Shown one piece after another: positions 30,922 through 39,719 of a DNA stretch of 55,224 nucleotides. The stretch lies in contig JACPTE010000029.1 of the NCBI GenBank assembly GCA_016192945.1, positions 1 through 55,224 on the forward strand, read 5' to 3'. This stretch comes from Candidatus Woesearchaeota archaeon. Its GTDB lineage: Archaea > Nanobdellota > Nanobdellia > Woesearchaeales > UBA10216. The position numbers and the translations under genes were made by a program. How positions within the stretch are numbered: position 1 is the stretch's first letter; each line of letters opens with the position of its first letter. Below the pieces are notes generated by a model. The model was not told the origin of the DNA, did not search any database, and was given only the letters and a program-made list of their open reading frames with translations.

Positions 30922-32283
30922 ATGGGAAAAATAAGTCCGGTATCCGCGAAATATATAGTGCATTCTACAATAACGATAGAAGGCGTTGTTGACAGGCCCG
31001 ATGTAATAGGGGCTATCTTCGGGCAGACAGAGGGGCTTCTCGGGGCTGATTTGGAGCTCAGGGAGCTGCAAAGGTCAGGCAGGATAGGGAGAATAGAGGT
31101 CAATACAGAGACAAGAAACGGCAAGACAGGAGGCACGATAATAGTGCCCTCATCCCTTGACAAGGCTGAAACTTCAATAATAGCAGCTGCGCTGGAAATA
31201 ATCCAGAGAATAGGGCCCTGCAACGCAAAAATAAAGGTTGACAGGGTAGAGGATGTAAGAATCACAAAAAGAGGATTTGTAATAGAAAGGGCAAAAGAGC
31301 TTCTTAAGCAGCTGATGGACGATGTACTGCCTGATTCGCAGGAGCTCGCGGATGAAGTAATGTTCTCTGTCAGGGTGATGGAAGTCAGGGAATACGGCAA
31401 TGACAGGCTTCCGGCAGGCCCGATGATAGATGAGTCTGATGAAGTTGTTGTTGTGGAGGGAAGGGCAGATGTCCTCAACCTGCTCAAGCACGGTATAAAA
31501 AATTCCATAGCACTGAACGGGACTTCAGTGCCCCAGACCATAATAGACCTCTCAAAGAAAAAGGTAATCACTGCATTTGTTGACGGAGACAGGGGAGGTG
31601 ACCTGATAATAAAGGAGCTGCTGGAAGTGGCTGACATTGATTATGTCACAAAGGCCCCTGACGGCAAGGAGGTTGAGGAAATAACCAAAAAAGAGATACA
31701 CAAGGCCTTAAGAAGCAGAATCTCCGCAGAGCAGGCAAGGTTTGAAATAAGCCCCCGGGGAGACCAATCCAATGGAAGGCGGGGCGAGCAAAGGCAAGGC
31801 CAGTATCAAGAGAGAAGGCCCGAGCCGAGGCAAGAGGCAGGCCAGGAGAGAAATGAGCCGCTTGCCGCAAAGAGGCCTGACTTCAACCAGGAGAAAAAGC
31901 GGGAATTCCCCCCAGAAAGAAGGCCTGAGCCATTCCAAGACAAAAGGCCCACGCCACTGCCCATTCCCATGAGGAAAGACCAGAAACCAGCCATCTCCCC
32001 GAATGAAAGAAAAACATTTAAGGATATGTCAGAAGACCTTATCGGGACAAGGGGGGCATACATCCTTGATGAGAAGCTAAACATACTGGGAAAGGTCCCC
32101 ATGACAGAGCTCAATGTGACCATAACAGAGCTCAACTCTGCCTATGCAATAGTTTTTGACGGCTCAATAGACAAGGACCTGGTAAAAGTTGCAGAAAAGG
32201 CAAATGTGCAGTATCTTGTTGCAATGGATGCCAAGCAGAAGCCAGAAACGAGAATAAACCTTCTCACCATAGGCGAACTTTAG
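30922..32283 (+). CDS. dnaG: Archaeal DnaG-like primase (Toprim, exosome-associated)
   Basis: The 453-residue protein has an N-terminal archaeal DnaG domain ([20 protein letters not shown]), Toprim domain with VEGRAD (178-183) and DGDRGGD (221-227), and a C-terminal domain. Residues about 279-350 are a charged low-complexity linker rich in Arg, Glu, Pro and Gln, with repeated ERRPEP, longer than usual. In archaea this protein associates with the RNA exosome and can prime DNA. GGTGG 7 nt before the ATG. Follows the structured leader. Confidence 0.95.
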   Translation: MGKISPVSAKYIVHSTITIEGVVDRPDVIGAIFGQTEGLLGADLELRELQRSGRIGRIEVNTETRNGKTGGTIIVPSSLDKAETSIIAAALEIIQRIGPCNAKIKVDRVEDVRITKRGFVIERAKELLKQLMDDVLPDSQELADEVMFSVRVMEVREYGNDRLPAGPMIDESDEVVVVEGRADVLNLLKHGIKNSIALNGTSVPQTIIDLSKKKVITAFVDGDRGGDLIIKELLEVADIDYVTKAPDGKEVEEITKKEIHKALRSRISAEQARFEISPRGDQSNGRRGEQRQGQYQERRPEPRQEAGQERNEPLAAKRPDFNQEKKREFPPERRPEPFQDKRPTPLPIPMRKDQKPAISPNERKTFKDMSEDLIGTRGAYILDEKLNILGKVPMTELNVTITELNSAYAIVFDGSIDKDLVKVAEKANVQYLVAMDAKQKPETRINLLTIGEL

Positions 32284-32352
32284 TTTTTTCCTTTTTCTTC
32301 GGTTTTTTTCCTCTTCGCAACCTTTAAATAAGCAGCAGACAGAGGGGACTGC

Positions 32353-33624
32353 ATGAAAAAAGGGGCGAGGGCAATGTCGCAGGTTGACTGGATAGTCAGC
32401 CTCGGGATATTCCTGATATACCTCGCATGGTTCTTCCTCTATGTCAGGCCTCTCGTAAGCCCGCCGGTACAGATGGACTCGCTGGTAAGGCTGATGCAAG
32501 ACAAGTTCATTGCCAACACTACTTGGACAATAGACACAGTCCCGCTAATCATATACTCAAACATATCACAGGAATCCTACCCAATCATCGCAGACATGCC
32601 ATTCGGCTGGAACGACACGAGCTTTTCATTTACAGACAACACAACATTCCTTTTTGACAGCAACAAGATTCTGCTATTAAGGAATATGTCAAAGGGAAAG
32701 AATGTCATGATTGCAGCGCACTCAACAGAGAATTACGGCAGGCCCACACCACCCCAGCAGGAGATTTCAGCAGCACAGGACTCTGTGTCAACAGCCGGAA
32801 TAAGGGCTGACTTCAAGGATTCTGTGCTGAGCAGGATATCCTACAAGGACAGCTACATAATCCAGGATTTCAACCTCACAATTAACTCAATGCCAATACC
32901 TCCTGAAAATATCACGACCACCAGAACATCAGCAATCGCTGCATACGGGATTCAGGCGCAGCTCTTCAACCACTCATCATATGTGTTTGCAGGGAATCCT
33001 GCAGTCTACAGCATAATCCGGCTGAACAAGCCGCTTGAAACGCAGCAGAATCTCAGCATTAATGCAATAGCAGCAAACCTAACAAGCTACTACACAGACA
33101 TTTCAGGCGGACAGATTAATTTCAGCGGCGGATGCAGGGATTTTTCCACAAATTACCTGGACATATACGACCAGTCAAAGGGAATATCCCTCATATTCAG
33201 GGAAGAGGCAAACATCAGCCTCTGCCCGCAAAACTACACCCTTAGCGTAAAGGCGTCATTCACGCTGAAAGACGACATCCAATACCAGCTCATAATGCAC
33301 ACAGGAGACTACAACAGCACCCTGAAATACAGGGCAGCATACACATCCAGGTTCGGAATGATAGACAAGCAGGCAGGACTTTCAGCAAGGCTGATAAACA
33401 GGCTGAACTCAACAAACTATTCAGCCATAAAAACAAGCTGGGGATACCCCCCCACAAGGGAATTCAGCTATGCAGTCCTGAACTCAACAGACTCAACACT
33501 ATACAGCTATGAGCCTCTAAAGGCAGACCCAAACTCCAACGTGTTCGCCAGGCAGCAGGATGCAAACCTGCTTGACCAGTATGGAAACCTGCAAAGAGTG
33601 AGGATAAGGGTAAAGGGATGGTAG
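32353..33624 (+). CDS. Membrane-anchored extracellular protein (secreted, sequon-rich)
   Basis: The 423-residue protein has one N-terminal membrane segment (VDWIVSLGIFLIYLAWFFLY) preceded by KKGARAMSQ, a pilin-like processing/anchor arrangement, then a long outer domain with many N-x-S/T sequons (NTT, NIS, NDTS, NMS, NLT, NSTD). It is of unknown function, a type seen in Woesearchaeota-like genomes. TATA (CTTTAAATAAG) and GAGGGG precede ATG 32353. It overlaps the next pilin-like gene by 7 nt. Confidence 0.72.
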   Translation: MKKGARAMSQVDWIVSLGIFLIYLAWFFLYVRPLVSPPVQMDSLVRLMQDKFIANTTWTIDTVPLIIYSNISQESYPIIADMPFGWNDTSFSFTDNTTFLFDSNKILLLRNMSKGKNVMIAAHSTENYGRPTPPQQEISAAQDSVSTAGIRADFKDSVLSRISYKDSYIIQDFNLTINSMPIPPENITTTRTSAIAAYGIQAQLFNHSSYVFAGNPAVYSIIRLNKPLETQQNLSINAIAANLTSYYTDISGGQINFSGGCRDFSTNYLDIYDQSKGISLIFREEANISLCPQNYTLSVKASFTLKDDIQYQLIMHTGDYNSTLKYRAAYTSRFGMIDKQAGLSARLINRLNSTNYSAIKTSWGYPPTREFSYAVLNSTDSTLYSYEPLKADPNSNVFARQQDANLLDQYGNLQRVRIRVKGW

Positions 33625-33995
33625 GAAAAAAAGGGTTTTTGCGCACAGTAGAAGTCGTGATAGCAATAGCCATGACATTCATATTCCTGATAGTTTTCAT
33701 ACCTGAATATGCATCAACAAAGCCAGCCCTGAAAAACGAAAACGCTCTTGAAACCTTATACAAAAACCCTGATTTCAGGGCGTGCATCACATCAGAAAAC
33801 TCCACATGCATAAACCAGAGCCTCTCAAAAAGGCTTGAAAATTACGACTACGCATTCAACATCTCAAAAAGCCCGGATGAACGCTCAACAAACCTGCCCC
33901 AGAAAAGAATCTTCTCAGAATCAGCATTCATATCAGGAAACAATTCCGCATACGAGCCGAGGATAATGAGAATATACTACTGGGGCAGGGGATAA
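33618..33995 (+). CDS. Type IV pilin-like membrane protein
   Basis: The 125-residue protein has N-terminal KKGFLRTVEVVIAIAMTFIF, fitting a class III signal (basic stretch, Gly, then Phe and a Glu five residues into the hydrophobic helix) as in archaeal pilins. The outer domain is short with two Cys (ACIT, TCIN) that may form a disulfide and NST/NQS sequons. It overlaps the upstream envelope gene, so the two are probably a surface complex. Confidence 0.7.
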   Translation: MVGKKGFLRTVEVVIAIAMTFIFLIVFIPEYASTKPALKNENALETLYKNPDFRACITSENSTCINQSLSKRLENYDYAFNISKSPDERSTNLPQKRIFSESAFISGNNSAYEPRIMRIYYWGRG

Positions 33996-34029
33996 AAATA
34001 TATATTCTGAAGGACAATTAGTGCTAAAA

Positions 34030-34356
34030 ATGAAAATAACCATAGACACTGAAAAAGACTCTGAGGAAGACATAAAAAGCGCTATACAGCTGCTTGAGAA
34101 GATAATAGGCGAAACTCCAATGCCCCCTGCTCCAGAGCCAGCCGAACCCCGGGAAACTGAGGAAGCCAAGCCAGCCACAATACAGGAACAGCCATCCGGC
34201 AAAGAGCAGGAAGAGGCAGAGCAGCTGCTGAACCAGATAATGAGAGGCAAAATAAAAAAGGGCGACAATGGCAAAAACAGGGAAGACAGCCTGCCAGGAA
34301 TCCCGAAATCAGTGAAGGAAGCCTACGAGCTGGCAGAAAATCTGGAAACATACTGA
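34030..34356 (+). CDS. Acidic hypothetical protein
   Basis: The 108-residue protein has an N-terminal MKITIDTEKDSEEDIKSAIQ helix pattern common in DPANN hypotheticals, a Pro/Glu-rich middle, and a C-terminal helix. Function unknown. ATG 34030 chosen because TATA-like ATATATATTC lies about 25 nt before; a GTG is in frame at 34021. It ends 1 bp before archease, so likely an operon. Confidence 0.6.
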   Translation: MKITIDTEKDSEEDIKSAIQLLEKIIGETPMPPAPEPAEPRETEEAKPATIQEQPSGKEQEEAEQLLNQIMRGKIKKGDNGKNREDSLPGIPKSVKEAYELAENLETY

Positions 34357-34357
34357 A

Positions 34358-34789
34358 ATGGAAAAGAAATACGAATTCCTTGAGCACACAGCAGACGCCA
34401 AGTTCAGGGCATACGGAAAAAACCTCCAAGAGGCATTTGCCAATGCAGCCATAGCAATGACAAACATAATGTTTGATACGGAAAAAATAAAGCCGCTACT
34501 GAACAGGGCAGTGGATATAAAGGGAGATGACCTTAAGTCGCTGCTAGTGAATTTCCTCAGCGAATTCGTCTATCTGCTGGACGCAGAGGGATTCATACTG
34601 GGCAGGATAGCGAGCCTCACAATAAACAAGACAAGCCAGGGATACAGGCTGGCGGCAATAGCAAAGGGAGACAAATACTCAGACAAGTACGAAACAATGG
34701 GCGACGTCAAGGCAGTCACCTACGCAGAGATGGAGATAAGGGAGGAGGATAAGGGAAAGTGCTGGGTGCAGGTGGTTGTGGACATCTGA
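34358..34789 (+). CDS. Archease, RtcB activator
   Basis: The 143-residue protein has YEFLEHTADAKFRAYGKNLQ at the start with the metal-binding His-Thr-Ala-Asp, and KAVTYAEMEIREEDKGKCWV with C-terminal conserved VVVDI. Archease speeds RtcB guanylylation and multiple-turnover RNA ligation. It lies 51 bp upstream of rtcB, and a separate TATA-like ACTTTTTAAAG lies between them, so the two may be partly independent. Confidence 0.95.
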   Translation: MEKKYEFLEHTADAKFRAYGKNLQEAFANAAIAMTNIMFDTEKIKPLLNRAVDIKGDDLKSLLVNFLSEFVYLLDAEGFILGRIASLTINKTSQGYRLAAIAKGDKYSDKYETMGDVKAVTYAEMEIREEDKGKCWVQVVVDI

Positions 34790-34840
34790 TTCTTCCTGGT
34801 TTGAATAACTTTTTAAAGAGAATTAGAAAACAACAATAAC

Positions 34841-36288
34841 ATGGAACTTAAGAAAATTTCAGACTATGAATGGGAGCTGCCTAAAAAAGAGGGCATGATT
34901 GTTCCTGCAAGGATTTTTGCAACAGAAAAGCTGATTGAGAAAATAAAGCTTGACAGGACATTGCTGCAATCTTCAAATGTAGCTCACCTAAAGGGAATCC
35001 AGAAATATTCTTATGTGATGCCTGACGCGCACGAGGGCTATGGTTTCCCGATTGGAGGCGTTGCGGCATTTGATGTGGAGCAAGGCATAATAAGCCCGGG
35101 TGGCATAGGATTGAACTGAAGGGCTCTTCAGTTCCCTAAGATGATGTCAACTGCGGGGTTCGCCTTGTTCACACAGACTTCACAATAGACCAAGTCATGC
35201 CAAAAAGAACAGAACTTCTCAAGGAGCTTTTTGAGGAAGTGCCTTCAGGGGTTGGAAAAGGAGGCATAACAAAGCTGACAAAAGAAGAGCTGCTTGACCT
35301 GCTTGAAAAAGGCTCTGAGTGGAGCCTTGAAAACGGATACGGGACAAAGGCAGACCTTGAAGCAACAGAAGAAAGCGGGAGAATGAAACAGGCAGACTCA
35401 AGGCAGGTTTCAGAAAGGGCGCTGGCAAGGGGAAAGCCGCAGCTCGGAACCTTGGGGGCTGGAAACCACTTCCTTGAAATACAAAGAATAGACGAGATAT
35501 ACGACGAGGAAGCGGCAGGCGTCCTGGGACTGGAAAAAGGAAAAATAACTGTCATGATTCACTGCGGCTCAAGGGGATTGGGCCACCAGATAGCTTCTGA
35601 TTACATTGAAAAAATGGAAAAGAAATACGGATACTCACACCTGCCTGACAGGGAGCTTGTGAATGCACCCTTGGACTCGGAGCTTGGCCAGCAATATTTC
35701 AAGGCAATGTGCGCAGGAATGAACTATGCGTTCGCAAACAGGCAGATGATAGTGCACTGGGTCAGGGAATCATTCAGGAAAGTCATGGGAACGAGCGAAG
35801 GCATGAGCCAGGTGTATGATGTCTGCCACAACATTGCAAAGATTGAGAATCACAAGGTAGATGGAGAGCCAAAGAAGCTATGCGTGCACAGGAAGGGCGC
35901 AACAAGGGCATTCGGCCCAGGGCACGAGGAGATGCCTGAGAAATACAGGAAAATAGGACAGCCAGTCCTGATACCCGGAAGCATGGGAACTGCAAGCTAC
36001 GTCCTGCTGGGAACAAGGAAAGCAGAGGAGCTGAGCTTCTCAAGCAGCGCACACGGCGCAGGAAGGGCATTAAGCAGGGCAGCTGCAATAAGGCAATTCA
36101 GGGGAGAGCAGGTTGCCAGGGAGCTGATGGCCCAGGGAATAGAGGTAAAGGCGGCAAGCTGGAAGGGAATAGCAGAAGAGGCAGTCCCAAGCTACAAGGA
36201 CATAGACGAGGTTATAAATACCACAGTAAAGTCAGGCATAGGAAAGGCAGTGGCAAGGCTCAAGCCGATCGGTGTTGTGAAGGGGTAA
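34841..36288 (+). CDS. rtcB: RtcB RNA ligase, interrupted by a BHB intron at 35112-35140
   Basis: The unspliced frame stops at 35117-35119 just after GGIG; a second open stretch covers the rest. Removing 35112-35140 joins 34841-35111 to 35141-36288 into 472 residues, the usual RtcB length. The junction reads [17 protein letters not shown]; Asp92 and Cys95 correspond to the metal and catalytic-site residues of the family. Further conserved: [41 protein letters not shown] and [12 protein letters not shown]. RtcB ligates tRNA exon halves with GTP. The gene follows archease. Unspliced, it would give only 92 residues; ATG at 35197 would skip the active-site motif. Confidence 0.92.
35112..35140 (+). 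other. Bulge-helix-bulge intron in rtcB mRNA (29 nt)
   Basis: Central helix TAGG (35106-35109) with CCTA (35135-35138); 3-nt bulges ATT (35110-35112) and AGA (35139-35141) on opposite strands; inner helix GAACTGAAG (35113-35121) with CTTCAGTTC (35126-35134) and GGCT loop. Outer helix is weak (CA/TG plus G-U pairs). Cutting each bulge after its second base, the BHB rule, gives a 29-nt intron and the Tyr codon T|AT at the junction. Confidence 0.88.
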
Positions 36289-36305
36289 AATTATACGCTT
36301 CCATT

Positions 36306-37292
36306 TTATTTGCAATTAACCTGTGCATACAGCTGCCTGGCAACTTCTGATGTTGCAGCAGGCAAATAAATGTAGAATGATGTGCCCTTTCCCAATTCTG
36401 ATTCTACTTCCATCCATCCCTTGTGCCCAATCACAGTCATCAGCACGCTCTCCACGCCAATCCCGTGGCCCTTAGAGCCCTTTGATGTGAAGTTCCTTTC
36501 CCCGAACACCTTCTCAAGGGTATCCTGGCTCATCCCAATGCCAGAATCTGAAACCCTGACTAAGACATATGATTCTCCGGAAATAGTAATTATATCCCTG
36601 GCTTCCATAGTTATCTCTCCACCACCGGGCATTGCGTCTATCGCGTTACCTATAAGATTCTTTAGTGCAGCCTTCAGCTTAAGCTCATCACCATACACGC
36701 TGAGAGCAGAATTATACAAGCCATTAACACGAACAGGAGCAGAATCTGGTGAATACCCTGCCAATTCATCAACAGCTTCCATGATTATCCTTTTCATAAA
36801 AAGCTCCTCAAATTTGTAATCCTCTGAAGGATTTTGGCCTGCCTGATCACCTGAATCGTCTTCAAGAGTCCTCAGAGATAACTCCAGAATCTCGTTGACT
36901 CGCCCATCAATAGTTTCCAGATAACCCAGGGCCTTTGCCTCGTCAAACCTGCCGCCCTTTATGTTCCTGATGAGCAGCTGTGCAAAGCCTTTTATTGGAG
37001 CAAGATAATTCTTGGCATCATGGGAGAAACGCCTCATCCTTTCCAATGCAGCTTCTGCCTTCCTTGCCCGCTTTTCTGACTCCCCTGCTGATATCCTCAG
37101 GCCTTCATAAGCTGCGTAAAGCCTCTGGTACTCACCCAGAAGCTGCCTGTAATCCTTATTATCCCGCACCAGGCCCTCATTTCCATTGAGCCCTGGCATT
37201 CGTGCAACTACTACATGCGCTGCACCCTGCGCATTAAGATGGGATGCCCTGCTGTACATTTCCTCTCTTACGACAATTCTTGCCAAACTCAT
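36306..37292 (-). CDS. Soluble sensor histidine kinase
   Basis: The 328-residue protein has no membrane segment. A coiled N-terminal region (about 44-88) leads into an H-box RRFSHDAKNYLAPIKGFAQL (His91), an N-box LKNLIGNAIDAMPGGGE, DSGIGM, a F-box (VFGERNFTSKG) and GHGIGVESVL. It should autophosphorylate and pass phosphate to a response regulator, but none is encoded in the window. TATA (CTTTATAAATT) is upstream. Two-component genes are patchy in archaea and are often acquired by transfer. Confidence 0.88.
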   Translation of the reverse strand: MSLARIVVREEMYSRASHLNAQGAAHVVVARMPGLNGNEGLVRDNKDYRQLLGEYQRLYAAYEGLRISAGESEKRARKAEAALERMRRFSHDAKNYLAPIKGFAQLLIRNIKGGRFDEAKALGYLETIDGRVNEILELSLRTLEDDSGDQAGQNPSEDYKFEELFMKRIIMEAVDELAGYSPDSAPVRVNGLYNSALSVYGDELKLKAALKNLIGNAIDAMPGGGEITMEARDIITISGESYVLVRVSDSGIGMSQDTLEKVFGERNFTSKGSKGHGIGVESVLMTVIGHKGWMEVESELGKGTSFYIYLPAATSEVARQLYAQVNCK

Positions 37293-37414
37293 AAATATCC
37301 CTCTTCATTCGGCGAATTCAGGGCAATTTATAAAGTTTATATGCCGCGTTCACCATAGAGAATAGGCTGGAATAAAGAGATTAAAACTCATCATATAGAG
37401 AATTGAGCAGATTT

Positions 37415-38023
37415 TTAAGATATCTCAAAGATTTTTTCCTTTGTTGCTACATTAAACACCCTTGACCTGCCTATTAGCTCCTCAATCCCGCGAGCCTCAT
37501 GGATATGCCCGCACAGGACTATGTCAGGCCCCAGCTCATCAATCGCCCTCCTGACCCCGTCGCTTCCGCTTACGAAATCAGAAAGCCTCTCCATCATGCT
37601 TCCGCTTGGATGCACGTGGGTTACCATGACCCTCTTGCCGGAGTCCTTGACACCCTCATGTGCCTTGCTGAGCCTGTAGAAAATCTCACTCTCCTGAAGC
37701 ATATGAACAGGGCCGACATTAGCCCCGCCGCAGCCGAAAAAGCCCACATTCATGTGCTTCATGGAAGCGCCATGCAGGTTAATCACGCCATACTTCTGGG
37801 CCCAAAAGTCAGCAGTGGCAGCACTCTCATGATTTCCCGGTACAAACGCAACCTTTAGCTTGCGGTTGACAAAAGGGCCAAGGATGTAATCAAGCTTGGT
37901 CTCAGCATAAGTGAGGTCCCCGCACAATATGACAAGGTCTACCTTCTCCTCAAATGCCTTCTCAGCCATCCTCTTGGCCAGCCTTGAATCACCATGAATA
38001 TCTCCAACAGCAAGTATTTTCAT
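37415..38023 (-). CDS. Calcineurin-like metallophosphoesterase
   Basis: The 202-residue protein has all metal motifs: GDIHGD (7-12), CGDLT, GNHES, VTHVHPSG and CGHIHE. Small single-domain members act on phosphodiesters or nucleotides; the substrate is unknown. ATG 38023 (MKILAVGDIH) is the natural start; the longer frame to 38047 adds residues not matching the fold. Confidence 0.9.
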   Translation of the reverse strand: MKILAVGDIHGDSRLAKRMAEKAFEEKVDLVILCGDLTYAETKLDYILGPFVNRKLKVAFVPGNHESAATADFWAQKYGVINLHGASMKHMNVGFFGCGGANVGPVHMLQESEIFYRLSKAHEGVKDSGKRVMVTHVHPSGSMMERLSDFVSGSDGVRRAIDELGPDIVLCGHIHEARGIEELIGRSRVFNVATKEKIFEIS

Positions 38024-38079
38024 AGCAGTAAAGCAGTGAAAAAGCATTTAAAAAGCTTTGCTTTTCAAAGAATGTAAAG

Positions 38080-38652
38080 CTACCTTTCTATAATCTCAAT
38101 CTTCTCTTCAGCAAGCTTCACTATTGCTGATGGCTTTCCCTTCTTCTCACCCTCGTAAATCGCAAAGTCCAGCCTGGAGGCAATCCTGCTGTCAACATTC
38201 TCTATGGATGTCATGAAATCCTGGCCTGAAACATTCGCGCTGGTAGTGACAACCGGAATGCCAATCTCCTCAACAACCTTGCTGAACCAATGCCTTGGAA
38301 TCCTGATGCCCAAAGTATCGCTTCCAAGGTTAACCTCCTTTGAAACTGCATTAAAGTTTGACAGCTTCAATATCAGCGTATAAGGGCCTGGAAGCCTCTC
38401 AACCCACTTCACAGCATCTGCTGAAACAATGCAGTTGTCATAAATCCACTTCTTTGAAGGCGCAATCACAGAAAAGGGCATGCTGGACCTCTGCTTTACA
38501 ACCCTAAGCTTCTCAACAGCAGCAGAATTGGTGGCATCGCAACCCAGGCCATAAATGGTATCAGTGGGATGAATAAAAATCCCGCCATTCAGAACCATGC
38601 CAAAATACTTATCCTTGCCCAGGGCAAGCTCCTGCCTGTTAATTACATCCAT
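38080..38652 (-). CDS. sua5: L-threonylcarbamoyladenylate synthase (Sua5/YrdC)
   Basis: The 190-residue YrdC domain has FIHPTDTIYGLGCDATNSAA, then KQRSSMPFSVIAPS and GIPVVTTSANVSGQD, the nucleotide and threonine sites. It makes TC-AMP for the universal t6A modification of tRNAs reading ANN codons. It lacks the extra Sua5 C-terminal domain, so it is YrdC-like in length. Starts ATG 38652. Confidence 0.93.
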   Translation of the reverse strand: MDVINRQELALGKDKYFGMVLNGGIFIHPTDTIYGLGCDATNSAAVEKLRVVKQRSSMPFSVIAPSKKWIYDNCIVSADAVKWVERLPGPYTLILKLSNFNAVSKEVNLGSDTLGIRIPRHWFSKVVEEIGIPVVTTSANVSGQDFMTSIENVDSRIASRLDFAIYEGEKKGKPSAIVKLAEEKIEIIER

Positions 38653-38730
38653 GAGCAATGGCTAACCACGACTTTTTAAAAACTTTACTTTAAACAATAT
38701 TAAAAGTATATGCTTTGCAATAAAAATCAA

Positions 38731-39141
38731 TCAAAACTTTATAATCCTTATCTTGTCCTGCCTTGCAGGCAAAATAAAATGCTCATCAGATGTTAATATA
38801 TTGATATGCCCTGTAGAAATTGCTGTTGCCAAAATCACCGAATCTTCAGTAGGCATATTATAAGTGTGGCCTAACCTGCCAGCTAAAAAGGCAATCTTTG
38901 GCGTCAGGTCAACGGTAATTATTTTTTCAGATTTTTCCAAATCCTCCACGAAATTCTCAAATTCCCTGCTTAAATTTTTTCTTAAAAACCTCTTGCATAA
39001 TTCAGCAACTACGATTGTAGGAATAACTAATTTGCTTTTTCCTTCAGAAAACTCCCTCCAAATTTTCCCTGCTTTTTCTTCTTTCTCTTCCACCAACTGA
39101 ATAAAAAACCAGCTATCTGCCGTATAATCCATTTTTGTCAA
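38731..39141 (-). CDS. vapC: PIN-domain ribonuclease toxin VapC (third pair)
   Basis: The 136-residue PIN domain has DYTADSWFFIQLV (first Asp), IVVAELCKRFL (Glu), PTEDSVILATA and ILTSDEHFIL (late acidic residues). Its start overlaps vapB by 4 nt. This pair sits between housekeeping genes outside the tRNA-Gln island, so it is a separate acquisition. Confidence 0.88.
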   Translation of the reverse strand: MTKMDYTADSWFFIQLVEEKEEKAGKIWREFSEGKSKLVIPTIVVAELCKRFLRKNLSREFENFVEDLEKSEKIITVDLTPKIAFLAGRLGHTYNMPTEDSVILATAISTGHINILTSDEHFILPARQDKIRIIKF

Positions 39142-39395
39142 TCTTCCCGATTCTTATCATGCCTGTCTTTTTGAATCTCTTCCCAATCTTTTTCAGTAAA
39201 TTTTGCCTTTCGCAATGCATTCAGAATGCGGTCTTCCGGAGTTCCATTCATAGTTGGCATTCTTATTATCATTTCCCCTTCAGTGTGAATAATCCTCAAG
39301 GTTTGGTTTGGAACAAGGCCTTCCTTCTCCCTTATTTCCTTAGGTATCACTATCTGCCCTCTCTCTCCTATTTTTACATATTTGCTGATAATCAT
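39138..39395 (-). CDS. vapB: VapB AbrB-type antitoxin (third pair)
   Basis: The 85-residue protein has the AbrB fold KYVKIGERGQIVIPKEIREK and a basic C-terminal helix (LNALRKAKFTEKDWEEIQKD) for toxin binding. First gene of the pair. The short upstream region is very AT-rich with a TATA-like TTTATATTTAT. Confidence 0.87.
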   Translation of the reverse strand: MIISKYVKIGERGQIVIPKEIREKEGLVPNQTLRIIHTEGEMIIRMPTMNGTPEDRILNALRKAKFTEKDWEEIQKDRHDKNRED

Positions 39396-39430
39396 ACTAT
39401 ATGGAAATATGAATAAATATAAAAAGTTTT

Positions 39431-39613
39431 CTATCTGTAAACTGCGAATTTCTGCCTGTAAAGCCTGGATGATTCCGGGGCGTAAACCTCAAGTATCCTG
39501 CCAAGCTCATTCCTGTATGCGGAGTTTTTCTTTACAGTAGCCAATGTCACGTTCTTGAACTGGCTGAAAAACAGCCTGCCAACAGTTGCCGCGCTGGTAT
39601 CAGCGATTGTCAT
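39431..39613 (-). CDS. Hypothetical 60-residue protein
   Basis: Starts MTIADTSAATVGRLFFSQFK; Arg- and Tyr-rich C-terminus (APESSRLYRQKFAVYR). No family recognised. GAGGTGG 5 nt before ATG 39613 is an excellent ribosome site and the main evidence that the gene is real. Upstream, TTTAAA-type TATA sequence is near 39655-39662. Confidence 0.6.
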   Translation of the reverse strand: MTIADTSAATVGRLFFSQFKNVTLATVKKNSAYRNELGRILEVYAPESSRLYRQKFAVYR

Positions 39614-39719
39614 ATTTACCACCTCATCTTATTCACAGAAAAAGAAGTGCCAGAGCTGTTTTAAATACCCTGCGTGCGTGGCTGTCCAGTGTCCAGTGGT
39701 TTGAAGCTTTATTCCCTGC

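Noticed and set aside
34841-36288. rtcB as a frameshifted pseudogene or two separate genes
   Set aside because: The 29-nt insertion folds as a BHB and exact rule-based excision restores the conserved motif codon for codon, with no other damage in 472 residues; chance decay would not do this.
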